Source: JAIBJN01 sp963830885
GTDB lineage: Bacteria > Actinomycetota > Thermoleophilia > Gaiellales > Gaiellaceae
Length of the DNA stretch: 64,000 bases
Reading direction: 5' to 3'
Assembly (NCBI GenBank): GCA_963830885.1
Contig: CAWHOA010000015.1
Location: forward strand, 150,679-214,678
The translations under genes and the position numbers were made by a program. The first letter of the stretch is position 1, and each line of letters opens with the position of its first letter. The notes under the pieces were generated by a model. It worked only from the letters and a program-made list of their open reading frames with translations, was not told where the DNA came from and searched no databases. Shown here in pieces: positions 1 through 6,752 of this stretch.

Positions 1-378
1 GTAGACGGCGACTCCCAGCCCGCCCTTGGTCGAAAGGATCATGATCCGCACCGTCTCGTCCGTTCGGTTCGAGACCTTGTGCGCGCCCTCGGGCCCTTCG
101 GGGAAGCCGACGAGGTCGCCGGGCTCGAGCTCGTCCTCGCCGCCCGGATGCCGGAGCGTCGGCCGGCCGGAGACGACGAGGAGCCACTCCTCGCAGCCGT
201 ACTCGTAGTGGTACGGGAAGCTGCTCTGGCCGGGCCCCAGGTCGTAGACGGACGCGCCCAGCTTGACCGCGCCGAGCGCAGGCGCGAGGCGGGCGAAGGC
301 GAAGCGATAGCCGTCGGGCCGCTCAGTCGCCTCCTCGGCGGCGACCGTGTGGAGGTTGACGCGGCGCAGCGCCGTCAT
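1..378 (-). CDS. Cupin-domain protein, 3' end beyond window
   Basis: The minus strand is open from an ATG at 376-378 to the window edge (126 codons, no stop), so the C-terminus is missing. The translation begins MTALRRVNLHTV and carries a double-stranded beta-helix pattern: FPYHYEYGCEEWLLVVSG (metal-site region with H, H-equivalent and E), then GDLVGFPEGPEGAHKVSN. This is typical of single-domain cupins. The start overlaps the purA stop by 4 bp (ATGA), so the two genes are probably co-transcribed and translationally coupled. Cupin sequence does not reveal the substrate; isomerase, small-molecule binding or regulatory roles are all possible. Confidence 0.8.
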   Translation of the reverse strand, partial: MTALRRVNLHTVAAEEATERPDGYRFAFARLAPALGAVKLGASVYDLGPGQSSFPYHYEYGCEEWLLVVSGRPTLRHPGGEDELEPGDLVGFPEGPEGAHKVSNRTDETVRIMILSTKGGLGVAVY

Positions 379-1670
379 CCCGCCACGCTCGCCAGCCCGC
401 GCGGCGCGACGACCCGCTCGCGCTCGGCGCCGACGGAGATGAGGCAGGCCTCGATCCCGAGCTGCTCCTCGACGAAGGAGACGTAGGCGAGCGCCGCCGC
501 CGGCAGGTCGGCGAGCGACTCGGCCTCGTCGAGCGGCTCCTGCCAGCCGGCCAGCGTCTCGTAGACGGGCTCGGCGTGGTGGAAGTCGCTCTGGTGCGCG
601 GGGAACTCCTCGGTCTCGGAGCCGTCGGGAAGCCGGTAGCGCACGCACACGGGGAGCTCCGGGAAGGTGGAGAGGACGTCGATCTTCGTCAGCGCCAGGC
701 TCGTCATCCCGTTCACGCGGACGGCGAAGCGGAGCGCGACGAGGTCGAGCCAGCCGCAGCGGCGCTCGCGGCCGGTCGTCGTCCCGTACTCGGCGCCGAG
801 CTCGCGGACGCGCGCCTGGTCGGGGCCCTCGATCTCGGTCGGGAACGGGCCCTCGCCGACGCGCGTGACGTACGCCTTCGCGACGCCCAGGACGCGGTCG
901 ATGCGGGTCGGGCCGATGCCGACGCCGGTCGTGGCCGCGCCGGCGATCGGGCTCGACGAGGTGACGAACGGGTAGGTGCCGTGGTCGAGGTCGAGCAGTG
1001 TGCCCTGCGCGCCCTCGAGCAGCACGCGCCGGCCTTCCTTGAGCGCCCGGTCGACCAGGAGCGACGTGTCGTCGACGTACGGCCGCAGGCGCGCGGCGTA
1101 GTCCTCCATCCGCTCGGCCAGCTCCTCGACCTCGAGCGGCGGGACGCCGTGGACGCGCTCGAGCACGACGTTCTTCTCGGCGAGCGCGGTCTCGAACTTC
1201 TGACGGAGGATCTTCGGGTCGAGGATGTCCTGCACGCGGATGCCGATGCGCGCAGCCTTGTCGGCGTAGGCGGGCCCGATGCCGCGGCGCGTCGTGCCGA
1301 TCTGGAGGCGTCCGAGGTGGCGCTCGCTCGCCGCGTCGATGGCGACGTGCCAGGGCATGATCAGGTGCGCGTTCCCGGAGACCCGCACGGACTCGGTCGG
1401 GATCCCGCGACCCTCGAGCTCGTCCAGCTCGGCCACGAGCAGGCCGGGGTCGACCACGCACCCGGCGCCGACGACGCAGAGCTTCCCGGAGAGGATCCCG
1501 GACGGAACGTGGTGGAGCGCGAACGTCTCGCCGTCGCGGACGATCGTGTGACCGGCGTTCGGCCCGCCCTGGTAGCGGCAGACGACGTCCGAGTCCAGAG
1601 CGAGGAGGTCGACGATCTTCCCCTTGCCCTCGTCACCCCACTGGGCGCCCACGATCACGGTGGCAGGCAT
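375..1670 (-). CDS. purA: Adenylosuccinate synthetase
   Basis: A 431-residue protein of normal family length. It catalyses GTP-dependent ligation of aspartate to IMP, the first committed step from IMP to AMP, in the cytoplasm. The N-terminal GTP-binding signature VGAQWGDEGKGKIVD (about residues 6-20) is complete and includes the catalytic Asp. NAGHTIV and the later TTGRERRCGWLDL block (IMP/GTP binding) are also present. The ATG at 1670 sits right before the GDEGKGK motif as in other PurA proteins. It is divergent from dnaB across about 250 bp that hold a candidate LexA site, and overlaps the downstream cupin gene by 4 bp. Confidence 0.97.
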   Translation of the reverse strand: MPATVIVGAQWGDEGKGKIVDLLALDSDVVCRYQGGPNAGHTIVRDGETFALHHVPSGILSGKLCVVGAGCVVDPGLLVAELDELEGRGIPTESVRVSGNAHLIMPWHVAIDAASERHLGRLQIGTTRRGIGPAYADKAARIGIRVQDILDPKILRQKFETALAEKNVVLERVHGVPPLEVEELAERMEDYAARLRPYVDDTSLLVDRALKEGRRVLLEGAQGTLLDLDHGTYPFVTSSSPIAGAATTGVGIGPTRIDRVLGVAKAYVTRVGEGPFPTEIEGPDQARVRELGAEYGTTTGRERRCGWLDLVALRFAVRVNGMTSLALTKIDVLSTFPELPVCVRYRLPDGSETEEFPAHQSDFHHAEPVYETLAGWQEPLDEAESLADLPAAALAYVSFVEEQLGIEACLISVGAERERVVAPRGLASVAG

Positions 1671-1707
1671 CTGAGCGAGAGCTTAGTCGCCCTGTCGGTC
1701 CGAGCGG

Positions 1708-1730
1708 CCGTCCACATGGGGTGTGGACGG
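1708..1730. repeat. Perfect 9-bp inverted repeat with DnaA-box-like core
   Basis: CCGTCCACA and TGTGGACGG are perfect inverted arms around a 5-bp spacer, 38 bp upstream of purA. A second palindrome, CCACAG-GG-CTGTGG, lies at 1768-1781, and TGTG-GATT-CACA at 1857-1868. All three contain TCCACA/TGTGGA cores resembling part of a DnaA box (TTATCCACA). They could be operator sites for purA or dnaB, or weak DnaA sites. Which of these applies cannot be read from sequence. Confidence 0.5.
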
Positions 1731-1814
1731 AGCGAGCCGAAAAGTCCGCGCGGAGCGGCAATCCCATCCACAGGGCTGTGGGCCGAGCTGGGTTATTCCG
1801 TCCGCAGGTGATGG

Positions 1815-1826
1815 GAACATGTGTTC
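1815..1826. promoter_or_regulatory. Candidate LexA (SOS) box upstream of dnaB/purA
   Basis: GAACATGTGTTC has perfect 5-bp arms (GAACA/TGTTC) and fits the Gram-positive and actinobacterial LexA consensus GAAC-N4-GTTC. It lies 92 bp upstream of the dnaB ATG and 145 bp upstream of purA, within their shared intergenic region, a plausible operator position. It would suggest damage-inducible or damage-modulated replication helicase expression. Binding is inferred only. Confidence 0.5.
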
Positions 1827-1917
1827 TTCTGCCCTGCGTAGGGAGGATTTCGCGGCTGTGGATTCACAATCAACAGACTTCGGTGCGGCGCGTCCAGGTC
1901 CCTTACAGTCGCGTCCG

Positions 1918-3282
1918 ATGGCGACGAACGGAGCCCGGACCGCGGCGGTCGTCGAGCCGCAGGTTCCGCCGCAGAACCTCGACGCCGAGGAGTCGGTCCT
2001 CGGCGCGATGATGCTGTCGGCGGGGGCGATCGCCGCCGTGGGCGACGTTCTGGCCGCGGACGGGCGCGAGTACTACCGGGAGAGTCACGCGAGGATCTAT
2101 CGAGCCGCGCTCGCCCTGTACGCGAAGGGCGAGCCGGTCGACGCGATCACGCTCGTCGACGAGCTGGACGAGCGCGGCGAGCTCGATGACGTCGGCGGCA
2201 AGGTGCGCATCCACGAGCTGGCCGCGCTCGTGCCTGCGAGCGCGAACGCCGGCCACTACGCGCAGATCGTCAAGGAGGCTGCGACGCTCCGCGGGCTCAT
2301 CCGCGTCGGCGGCGAGATCTCCCGCCTCGGCTGGGAGCGCCCGGGAGAGGCCCCCGAGCTCGTCGACCGGGCCGAGCAGATCCTCTTCGAGCTCTCCCAG
2401 GAGAAGGCCACCTCGGAGTTCAGCCACATCGAGACGCTGCTGAAGGAGAGCTTCGAGCGGATCACGCAGCTCTACGAGTCGGGAGCGGACGTCACCGGGG
2501 TCCCGTCGGGGTTCCGCGACCTCGACCGGATCACGTCGGGGTTCCAGGAGGGGAACCTGATCGTGATGGCCGCGCGCCCCAGCATGGGCAAGTCAGCGCT
2601 CGGCCTCGGCGTCGCCGCCAACCTCGCCGTGCGCAAGAACGTTCCCGTCGCGCTCTTCACCCTCGAGATGTCGAAGTCCGAGGTGACGCAGCGGCTCATG
2701 TGCAGCGAGGCCAAGGTCGAGTCGCAGCGGCTCCGCACCGGCAAGCTCTCCGCCGACGACTGGCCGCGCCTGACGGCGGCCTGCGACAAGCTCGCGAAGG
2801 CGCCCGTCTACGTGGACGACACCGGGTCGATCACGATGATGGAGATCCGCTCGAAGGCGCGGCGGCTCAAGGCCAAGCACCCCGACCTCGGGCTGATCAT
2901 CGTCGACTACCTGCAGCTGATGACCTCGGGGACGTCGGCCGAGAACCGCGTCCAGGAGGTCTCGCAGATCTCGCGCTCGCTGAAGGTGCTCGCCCGCGAC
3001 CTCGACGTTCCCATCGTCGCGCTCTCGCAGCTCTCCCGCGCCGTGGAGCAGCGCCACGACAAGCGGCCGATCCTCTCCGACCTGCGCGAGAGCGGCTCGA
3101 TCGAGCAGGACGCCGACATCGTCATGTTCATCTACCGCGACGAGTACTACAACGGCGAGGAGTCCGAGCAGCAGGGCCTCGCCGAGGTGATCGTCGCCAA
3201 GCACCGGAACGGGCCGACCGACACGGTCAAGCTCTCGTTTCTGAAGCGCTACGCGAAGTTCTCGGACCTCGCCGCGTCGTAG
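1918..3282 (+). CDS. dnaB: Replicative DNA helicase DnaB
   Basis: A 454-residue hexameric 5'-3' replicative helicase. The N-terminal primase-interacting domain begins PQNLDAEESVLGAMM; a linker follows, then the RecA-like ATPase domain with Walker A (ARPSMGKSALGL) and Walker B (LIIVDYLQLM). SQLSRAVEQRHDKRP, DLRESGSIEQDAD and KHRNGPT are the other conserved helicase motifs. No intein interrupts it, unlike many actinobacterial DnaB proteins. I chose the ATG at 1918 because upstream in-frame sequence has no family similarity and contains the regulatory palindromes. A strong hairpin follows the stop. Confidence 0.97.
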   Translation: MATNGARTAAVVEPQVPPQNLDAEESVLGAMMLSAGAIAAVGDVLAADGREYYRESHARIYRAALALYAKGEPVDAITLVDELDERGELDDVGGKVRIHELAALVPASANAGHYAQIVKEAATLRGLIRVGGEISRLGWERPGEAPELVDRAEQILFELSQEKATSEFSHIETLLKESFERITQLYESGADVTGVPSGFRDLDRITSGFQEGNLIVMAARPSMGKSALGLGVAANLAVRKNVPVALFTLEMSKSEVTQRLMCSEAKVESQRLRTGKLSADDWPRLTAACDKLAKAPVYVDDTGSITMMEIRSKARRLKAKHPDLGLIIVDYLQLMTSGTSAENRVQEVSQISRSLKVLARDLDVPIVALSQLSRAVEQRHDKRPILSDLRESGSIEQDADIVMFIYRDEYYNGEESEQQGLAEVIVAKHRNGPTDTVKLSFLKRYAKFSDLAAS

Positions 3283-3303
3283 CGGCTCCGACGGACGATG
3301 GTG

Positions 3304-3336
3304 AGCGGGGCGCCGTGCCGCATTCGGCGCCCCGCT
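3304..3336 (+). terminator. Hairpin terminator after dnaB
   Basis: Perfect 12-bp arms (AGCGGGGCGCCG / CGGCGCCCCGCT) around a 9-nt loop, starting 21 bp past the dnaB stop. No long T-tract follows, which is common in GC-rich actinobacteria. Confidence 0.65.
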
Positions 3337-3445
3337 TCCTGAGGAGGGCCCGTACTGTGAGCCGTGTGCCGCTGAGAACCTGACGCGTGGGGCCGGCGTT
3401 TTCTTCCCCGGGAATCCCCACGACGCCGGCGGCGTTGACGGAGGC

Positions 3446-3757
3446 ATGATCGCGCGCTGGTGGCGAGGCTGGGCGGCGACGCAGGAGAACGCCGACGCCT
3501 ACGAGGAGCTCCTGAGGACGACGATCCTCCCGTGGGTCGGGAGCCACGAGGGCCACCGCGGCTCGTACCTCGTCCGCCGCGACGTCGAGGGCGAGGTCGA
3601 GTTCGCCACCCTGACCCTGTGGGAGTCGCTCGACTCGGTGAAGGCGTTCGCCGGCGAGGACTACGAGGTCGCGGTCGTGCCCGAGCCCGCCCGCGCGGTG
3701 CTGTCACGCTGGGACGAGCGCTCGGCGCACTACGAGGTGGCCGTCAGGCCGGAGTAG
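3446..3757 (+). CDS. Small antibiotic-biosynthesis-monooxygenase-like (ABM fold) protein
   Basis: A 103-residue protein. MIARWWRGWA, the YEELLRTTILPWV stretch, RGSYLVRRDVEGEVEF, and TLWESLDSVKAFAGEDYEVAVVPEPARAVL follow the beta-alpha-beta pattern of ABM/EthD-like ferredoxin-fold proteins. In these, a helix after FxTLTLWES and a conserved RAVLSRWD-type end are usual. Many such proteins are heme- or quinone-handling monooxygenases or have no known reaction, so only the fold is called. Its 3' end overlaps the convergent rplI stop by 14 bp. A GCCGGCGT/ACGCCGGC dyad lies just upstream (about 3392-3430). Confidence 0.7.
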   Translation: MIARWWRGWAATQENADAYEELLRTTILPWVGSHEGHRGSYLVRRDVEGEVEFATLTLWESLDSVKAFAGEDYEVAVVPEPARAVLSRWDERSAHYEVAVRPE

Positions 3758-4469
3758 GCTCGTCCTCGTCGTGCTCGGACGGGGTCTCGCCCTCGGCCTC
3801 GGCGACCGGCTCGGCGGCTTCGGGCTCGACGGCCTCGGCCTCGGGCGTATCCGCCTCAGCCTCAGCTGCCTCGGCCTCCGCCGGCTCCTCGTCCTCCAGT
3901 ACCTCGGCGACTGCGGCCTCGGCCTCGGCGTGCGTCTCCGCGGCTTCCGCCTCCGCCGCCGCGGCGGCCTCGGCCTCGGCGGCGGCCATCGCCTCGAGCT
4001 CCTCCTCGGGCGGGAGCTCGCCGCCGATCGGGACGACGAGGGTCTTCACCTCGACCTGGACGCCCTCGAAGACAGTGATCGGCACGGCGTAGCGTCCGAT
4101 CCGCTTGATCGGGTCGCCAAGCTCGACCTTGCGCCGGTCGACGCGAATCTTCCGCGTCCGCCAGATCTCGTCGACGATGTCCGTCGAGGTGACTGAGCCG
4201 AAGAGCGTGCCCTGGGGGCCGGCGTTCACGTCGAAGCTCAGAACCGTCTTGCGGAGCGTCTCGGCGATCTTCTCAGCCTCGTCCGCCGACCGCGCCTCGT
4301 GTCGCGCGCGCTCGGCGTCGCGGCGCTCCAGCTCGGTCACCTTCGCCTCGGTCGCGAGCTCGGCCAGGCGCCGCGGCTGCAGGAAGTTGCGCATGTACCC
4401 GCGCGAGACGGACACGACCTCGCCGCGGAGGCCGACCTTGTCGACGTCCTCGAGCAGGATGACGTCCAT
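3744..4469 (-). CDS. rplI: 50S ribosomal protein L9 with long acidic C-terminal tail
   Basis: Residues 1 to about 150 are a normal bL9: MDVILLEDVDKVGLRGEVV and RGYMRNFLQPRRLA form the rRNA-binding N domain, followed by the long connecting helix and the C domain ending TLVVPIG. A further tail of about 90 residues made almost wholly of Ala, Glu, Asp and Pro follows, giving 241 residues against about 150 for the family. ATG 4469 overlaps the rpsR stop, matching the usual operon coupling. The tail may be disordered or mediate contacts; its role is unknown. Confidence 0.95.
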   Translation of the reverse strand: MDVILLEDVDKVGLRGEVVSVSRGYMRNFLQPRRLAELATEAKVTELERRDAERARHEARSADEAEKIAETLRKTVLSFDVNAGPQGTLFGSVTSTDIVDEIWRTRKIRVDRRKVELGDPIKRIGRYAVPITVFEGVQVEVKTLVVPIGGELPPEEELEAMAAAEAEAAAAAEAEAAETHAEAEAAVAEVLEDEEPAEAEAAEAEADTPEAEAVEPEAAEPVAEAEGETPSEHDEDEPTPA

Positions 4470-4753
4470 CAGCGATTCCCGCCGCTGACGTGGTGCGAGT
4501 CGACGTACGGGAGCAGAGCGATCTCGCGGGCGCGCTTGACGGCGACGGCGATCTGGGCCTGGTGGCGCCGGCAGGCGCCGGTGATCCGGCGCGAGCGGAT
4601 CTTCCCCTTCTCGGAGATGTAGCGCCGGAGCTGGTTGTAGTTCTTGTAGTCGACCTCGTCGATCTTCTCGCGGCAGAAGTAGCAGCTCTTCCGCCGGGTC
4701 GGGCCGGACGAGGGGGACGTGCGGCGCTGCCGCTTTGCTTGCTCTCGTGCCAT
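4469..4753 (-). CDS. rpsR: 30S ribosomal protein S18
   Basis: A 94-residue bS18 of the small subunit platform, partner of S6. The conserved core is present: KSCYFCREK (CxxC half of a zinc site), YKNYNQLRRYISEKGKI and RRITGACRRHQ. Together with the upstream CxxC this makes a zinc-binding (C+) type S18. The N-terminal 15 residues are basic and variable, as usual. It lies 18 bp downstream of ssb and overlaps rplI by 1 bp in a rpsF-ssb-rpsR-rplI operon. Confidence 0.96.
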   Translation of the reverse strand: MAREQAKRQRRTSPSSGPTRRKSCYFCREKIDEVDYKNYNQLRRYISEKGKIRSRRITGACRRHQAQIAVAVKRAREIALLPYVDSHHVSGGNR

Positions 4754-4771
4754 TCGGTGTCGACCTCTTCT

Positions 4772-5215
4772 CTAGAACGGAATGTCGTCGTCGGCCGCCG
4801 AGGCGCCGGCCGGCGCGAAGTCGCCCTGGTTCGGCTGGACGTCGGACGAGGGGATGTACTGGCTCTGCTCGCCGCCGCCCTCGCCGCGGCTGTCCAGGAA
4901 CTGCACCTGGAACGCCACGACCTCGACCTTGGAGCGCTTCTGTCCGTCCGTCTCCCACGAGGACCAGTCGAGGCGGCCGTCGATGCCGACGCGGCGGCCC
5001 TTGGCGAGGTGCTGCGAGAGCATCTCGGCCTGGTTCCCGAAGACCTTCACGTCGAAGAAGTTGGGCTTGTCGGTCCAGTTGCCGGCCTCGTCCTTCTGGC
5101 GCCCGTTGACCGCCAGCCCGAGCTGGAGGACAGGCGAGCCCGACGGGAGGTGGCGAAGCTCGGGGTCGCGCGTGAGGCGGCCGACGAGCGTGACGCGGTT
5201 GATGTCTCCAGCCAT
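4772..5215 (-). CDS. ssb: Single-stranded DNA-binding protein
   Basis: A 147-residue SSB. The OB fold covers about residues 1-110 (INRVTLVGRLTRDPELR, NFFDVKVFGNQAEM, GRRVGIDGRLDW). A short Gly/Gln/Ser-rich linker leads to the acidic tip DDDIPF, the conserved C-terminal hook that recruits replication and repair proteins. It protects ssDNA at forks. Its place between rpsF and rpsR is the classical bacterial operon position. Confidence 0.96.
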   Translation of the reverse strand: MAGDINRVTLVGRLTRDPELRHLPSGSPVLQLGLAVNGRQKDEAGNWTDKPNFFDVKVFGNQAEMLSQHLAKGRRVGIDGRLDWSSWETDGQKRSKVEVVAFQVQFLDSRGEGGGEQSQYIPSSDVQPNQGDFAPAGASAADDDIPF

Positions 5216-5251
5216 GGTTTCTCAGCTCCTCAATCGAACGTCTGTTCTATC

Positions 5252-5635
5252 CTACTCGGCGGCCTGGACGGCCTCGGCGGGGGCGGACGCCGCGCGGTGC
5301 TCGCGCGGCGGGCCCGACGACGGCTCGCGTGCCGGCATCGTGGCCGCGGCCGGAAGCCGGCGGACGGCCATGTGCCGGAGCACCCCGTCGGTGATCTTCA
5401 ACACGCGCGTGAGCTCGGCGAGCGTTTCCGCGTCGCAGTCGAAGTGGAGCAGGTAGTAGAAGGCCTCGGGCTTCTTGTCGATCTCGTAGGCGAGCTTGCG
5501 CCGGCCCCACGAGTCGTCGCCCTGCCAGGTGCCGCCGCGCTGGGTGACGAGCTCGCGGATGCGCGTCAGGATCTCAGCCTGGCGTTCTTCGGCAAGCTCG
5601 GCGTCGAGCAGCAGCATGATCTCGTATGGATTCAT
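5252..5635 (-). CDS. rpsF: 30S ribosomal protein S6
   Basis: A 127-residue bS6: MNPYEIMLLLDAELAEERQ, WGRRKLAYEIDKKPEAFYYLLHFDC and VLRHMAVR are the family blocks. It binds S18 on the 30S platform. An Ala/Pro-rich tail of about 30 residues extends beyond the usual core. It is the first gene of the minus-strand operon; its upstream leader holds a hairpin and a TATACT box. Confidence 0.95.
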   Translation of the reverse strand: MNPYEIMLLLDAELAEERQAEILTRIRELVTQRGGTWQGDDSWGRRKLAYEIDKKPEAFYYLLHFDCDAETLAELTRVLKITDGVLRHMAVRRLPAAATMPAREPSSGPPREHRAASAPAEAVQAAE

Positions 5636-5681
5636 CGGTTCCCGTTTCTCCTTCCCTCGGTCTAACGGCCCCGCGGTGGGC

Positions 5682-5734
5682 GCGCCGCTCGGGAATCAGC
5701 GGCGCCTGGCGGAGCGAGAAGCCCATCGAGTATA
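5682..5734 (-). promoter_or_regulatory. rpsF promoter -10 and leader hairpin
   Basis: On the minus strand a TATACT -10-like hexamer lies at 5734-5729. It is followed by a leader of about 90 nt with a perfect 8-bp hairpin, GCGCCGCT / AGCGGCGC (5682-5689 and 5698-5705). Many bacteria regulate rpsF through an S6:S18-binding leader RNA. This hairpin is a candidate for that, but I did not match the detailed motif, and no convincing -35 is seen. Confidence 0.35.
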
Positions 5735-5777
5735 GCGGCGGGGAACGGCTTGCCCGGCGGCGCGGTGTCATGAGAGA

Positions 5778-6248
5778 GTGCCGGAAGTGAAATGGATCGC
5801 GAAACTCGGTCTCGTCGTCGCGGCCGTGGCCGCGGTCGGCGCGCTGGTCCAGCGCCTTCGCCGGAAGCCGGAAGCGCCGGCCGCCCCGGCCGACGACCGT
5901 GCGGACGAGCTCCGCCGCAAGCTCGCCGAGGCGCGTGCGGCCGCCGCCGACCAGGACGACTTCGAGGCGGCCGGGATGGGCGCCGAGACGATCGTCGAGG
6001 AGCCGCCGGCGCCGACGCCGGTGGAGCCCGAGCCCGAGCCGGAGCCGGAGCGAGAGCCCGAGCCGCCGCCGCCGGCACCACCGCCTCCGCCGTCTCGCCC
6101 GGCGTCCGAGGAGCCGCCACCGCAGGACGAGTTCGAGGCGATGCGGCGCCGCATCCACGAAGAGGGAAAGGCGGCCGCCGAGGAGATGCGCCGCTCAGCG
6201 GATCCCGAGCCCGAGCCGAAAAAGCCCGAGACGCCCGACCCGTCCTGA
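5778..6248 (+). CDS. Membrane-anchored Pro/Glu-rich protein, unknown function
   Basis: A 156-residue protein starting at GTG. A single hydrophobic segment at about residues 6-25 (WIAKLGLVVAAVAAVGALV) is followed by basic residues. A helical Ala/Arg/Glu stretch comes next, then a long run of Pro-Glu and Pro-only repeats, then another charged helix. This is an N-terminally anchored protein with a disordered cytoplasmic or external tail. I recognise no family. The stop lies 4 bp before the proposed start of the next gene, so they probably share a transcript. Confidence 0.6.
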   Translation: MPEVKWIAKLGLVVAAVAAVGALVQRLRRKPEAPAAPADDRADELRRKLAEARAAAADQDDFEAAGMGAETIVEEPPAPTPVEPEPEPEPEREPEPPPPAPPPPPSRPASEEPPPQDEFEAMRRRIHEEGKAAAEEMRRSADPEPEPKKPETPDPS

Positions 6249-6252
6249 GAGC

Positions 6253-6714
6253 CTGAGCGTCCACCGGAACGAGCACTCGGTCGAGATCGCAGCGGCGGCC
6301 GGAGACGTCTTCCCCTGGCTGGTCGGTGCCGAGGAGCGCCTGCGCTGGATGGGCGCTCTGGTCGAGAGCGAAGCGCTCGACGACGAGCCGTCCGCGCTTG
6401 GAAGCCGCTTCCGGGACGTGTTCGAAGACCACGGGCAGCGCGTCGAGCTCGAGGCCGAGCTCGTCGCGTTCGAGCCTCCGCAGGCGCTCGCCGTGCGGCT
6501 CGTCGCGGACGCCTTCGAGGCGACGAGCAGCTCCCGGCTCGAGGAAGCCGGTTCCGGCACGCGGCTCACCGCCACGATCGAGACGACCTACACGGCGTTC
6601 GCCGCCCGGCTCCTCGCGCCGGTCGTCACGCGTCACGCCCAGAAGCAGCTGGAGGCCGACCTCGGCCGCCTGAAGGAGCTCGTCGAGGCGGGCGCAGCCC
6701 TCCCCGGAGCGTAG
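6253..6714 (+). CDS. SRPBCC/polyketide-cyclase-like lipid-binding fold protein
   Basis: Reading from about 6253 gives SVHRNEHSVEIAAAAGDVFPWL near the N-terminus. That is the typical first strand and helix of START/SRPBCC proteins. The middle (RFRDVFEDHGQRVELEAELV) and the C-terminal long helix (HAQKQLEADLGRLKELVEA) complete the fold, which usually binds a hydrophobic ligand. No ATG, GTG or TTG lies near the expected start. CTG at 6253 is the best-placed candidate; the next in-frame ATG (6349) would delete the first strand. Roughly 153 residues. Confidence 0.7.
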   Translation: MSVHRNEHSVEIAAAAGDVFPWLVGAEERLRWMGALVESEALDDEPSALGSRFRDVFEDHGQRVELEAELVAFEPPQALAVRLVADAFEATSSSRLEEAGSGTRLTATIETTYTAFAARLLAPVVTRHAQKQLEADLGRLKELVEAGAALPGA

Positions 6715-6734
6715 GGGCTGCGATCCCGCTGGTG

Positions 6735-6752
6735 TAAGGTTGCCCTGACATG
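6735..6752 (+). promoter_or_regulatory. Possible DtxR/IdeR-type iron box and -10 at ABC importer start
   Basis: TAAGGTTGCCCTGAC immediately precedes and abuts the ATG at 6750. It matches much of the IdeR consensus TWAGGTWAGSCTWACCT, with several mismatches in the right half. TAAGGT also resembles a -10 element, so the message may be nearly leaderless. It is called only because the genes downstream are of the ferric-iron ABC type. Confidence 0.25.

Noticed and set aside
576..1811. Long plus-strand frame antisense to purA
   Set aside because: It mirrors the purA gene and its translation is Arg/Ala/Asp-rich with no family pattern; codon periodicity belongs to purA. Similar long antisense frames (for example 17455-19662, 20113-21636, 51326-53266) were rejected for the same reason.
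1671..1917. Replication origin because of DnaA-like boxes beside dnaB
   Set aside because: No dnaA, dnaN or gyrB lies nearby, no AT-rich unwinding region exists, and the boxes are degenerate.
1918..3282. Intein in dnaB, as in many actinobacteria
   Set aside because: The protein has the plain helicase length and continuous motifs, with no Cys/Ser-His-Asn splice blocks.
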